A DNA stretch of 5,596 nucleotides from Clostridia bacterium (GTDB lineage: Bacteria; Bacillota_A; Clostridia; Christensenellales; Borkfalkiaceae), in contig JAFQBR010000069.1 in NCBI GenBank assembly GCA_017399665.1, positions 1-5,596 of the forward strand. The letters are read 5' to 3'. The notes under the pieces are model-generated. The model worked only from the letters and a program-made list of their open reading frames with translations. It made no database searches and had not been told where the DNA came from. The position numbers were made by a program, and so were the translations under genes. Positions within the stretch are counted from its first letter, which is position 1; every line of letters begins with the position of its first letter. Shown piece after piece: positions 5,248 to 5,596 of the stretch.

Positions 5248-5252
5248 ATAAA
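5233..5252. promoter_or_regulatory. Perfect 20-bp palindrome over the -10 box, candidate operator
   Basis: TTTATATGTT (5233-5242) and AACATATAAA (5243-5252) form a perfect 20-bp palindrome without a spacer. It covers the whole -10 of the alkaline phosphatase promoter. A dimeric regulator bound here would exclude RNA polymerase. The central TTAACA (5241-5246) also matches the half-site of Bacillus-type PhoP boxes, but a second half-site at the usual 11-bp spacing is not evident, so phosphate control remains a guess. Confidence 0.5.
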
Positions 5253-5275
5253 TATAAAATTTTAAGGTGGTTTTT

Positions 5276-5596
5276 ATGAAAAACACAATTTTAAAAAGGC
5301 TTTTTGCCTTTATGTTATCTTTTGTAATAATCTTCGCATTTTTTGGCTGTGCGCCCAAGCACAGTAACGCGCCCACTTCAAAAGTAATACTTTTTATCGG
5401 TGACGGTATGGGGGCAAATCACGTTTACAATACAGAGCTTTATGCAGAGCGTGATATGTATTTTTCTTCCTATAAAACTCAGCTTACAGTTGATACCAAT
5501 TCTTTAGATGGATTAACCGATAGCGCGGCGGCGGCAACTGCAATGGCAACAGGTCAAAGGGTTAATAATGACCGTGTAGCGGTGGATTTAAGCTCT
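5276..5596 (+). CDS. Alkaline phosphatase, lipoprotein, 5' part only
   Basis: The first 107 codons are present and the frame leaves the window at the right edge. The N-terminus is a lipoprotein signal peptide: basic MKNTILKR, a hydrophobic run to residue 23, then the lipobox FFGC with Cys25 as the lipid-bearing residue. The protein is thus expected to be anchored on the outer face of the cell membrane. Two alkaline phosphatase motifs follow: FIGDGMG (40-46), whose Asp43 binds metal, and TDSAAAATAMATG (81-93), whose Ser83 is the expected phosphorylated nucleophile. The spacing of only 40 residues between them is shorter than in E. coli PhoA but common in the Firmicutes branch. Such enzymes release phosphate from phosphomonoesters using zinc and magnesium. 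The ribosome binding site AAGGTGG (5264-5270) lies 5 bases before the ATG. It has its own promoter with a palindromic -10. Confidence 0.9.
   Translation, partial: MKNTILKRLFAFMLSFVIIFAFFGCAPKHSNAPTSKVILFIGDGMGANHVYNTELYAERDMYFSSYKTQLTVDTNSLDGLTDSAAAATAMATGQRVNNDRVAVDLSS

Noticed and set aside
5225..5252. Bacillus-type PhoP box at the alkaline phosphatase promoter
   Set aside because: A single TTAACA is present at the centre of the palindrome, but the expected direct repeats about 11 bases apart are not visible.
5164..5376. Open frame of 70 codons on the minus strand
   Set aside because: It covers the alkaline phosphatase promoter and signal peptide in reverse. It has no binding site, and the AT-rich composition explains its length.

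Overview
The window is AT-rich bacterial DNA with compact genes, AAGGAGG-like ribosome binding sites, TTGACA/TATAAT-type promoters with 17-bp spacers (several with an extended TGn -10), and hairpin-plus-T terminators. This points to a low-GC Gram-positive bacterium, probably an anaerobe of the Clostridia. The genus cannot be told from the sequence. Five substantial genes and one partial one are visible, all of chromosomal type. There is no tRNA, rRNA, CRISPR array, integrase or transposase gene.

Layout. (1) Positions 1-340, minus strand: the first 113 codons of a multi-pass membrane protein resembling the N-terminal 7TM sensor region of histidine kinases and diguanylate cyclases; it runs off the left edge. 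(2) 537-1760, minus strand: a cytosolic M28-family zinc aminopeptidase with a PA domain; its real start is about 75 bases inside the longest open frame, because a promoter lies over the longer start. (3) 2025-2783, plus strand: a ZIP-family metal transporter of the GufA type, divergent from the peptidase. (4) 3043-5032, plus strand: a likely two-gene operon of rsmE (16S rRNA U1498 methyltransferase) and a dGTPase-like HD hydrolase, closed by an intrinsic terminator. (5) 5276 to the right edge, plus strand: the start of a lipoprotein alkaline phosphatase.

The genes look like unrelated housekeeping and envelope functions, each with its own promoter, and only rsmE and dgt appear co-transcribed. 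The metal-dependent enzymes (M28 peptidase, HD hydrolase, alkaline phosphatase) and the metal transporter share divalent metals as cofactors or substrate, but nothing in the sequence shows a common pathway.

The most notable signal is not a gene. A short element with the core ATAATCGACYTAT occurs five times in 5.6 kb, only between genes: cores at 509-521, 1902-1914, 2837-2849 (inverted), 2903-2915 and 5119-5131. In most copies the core forms the tip of a hairpin with variable arms, so the loop is conserved while the stem drifts. That is the reverse of ordinary terminators. One copy sits between two divergent promoters, where no terminator is needed. I do not recognise this family. It looks like a genome-wide interspersed hairpin repeat whose loop is read by something. 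Two perfect palindromes at promoters (1780-1796 and 5233-5252) are candidate operators.
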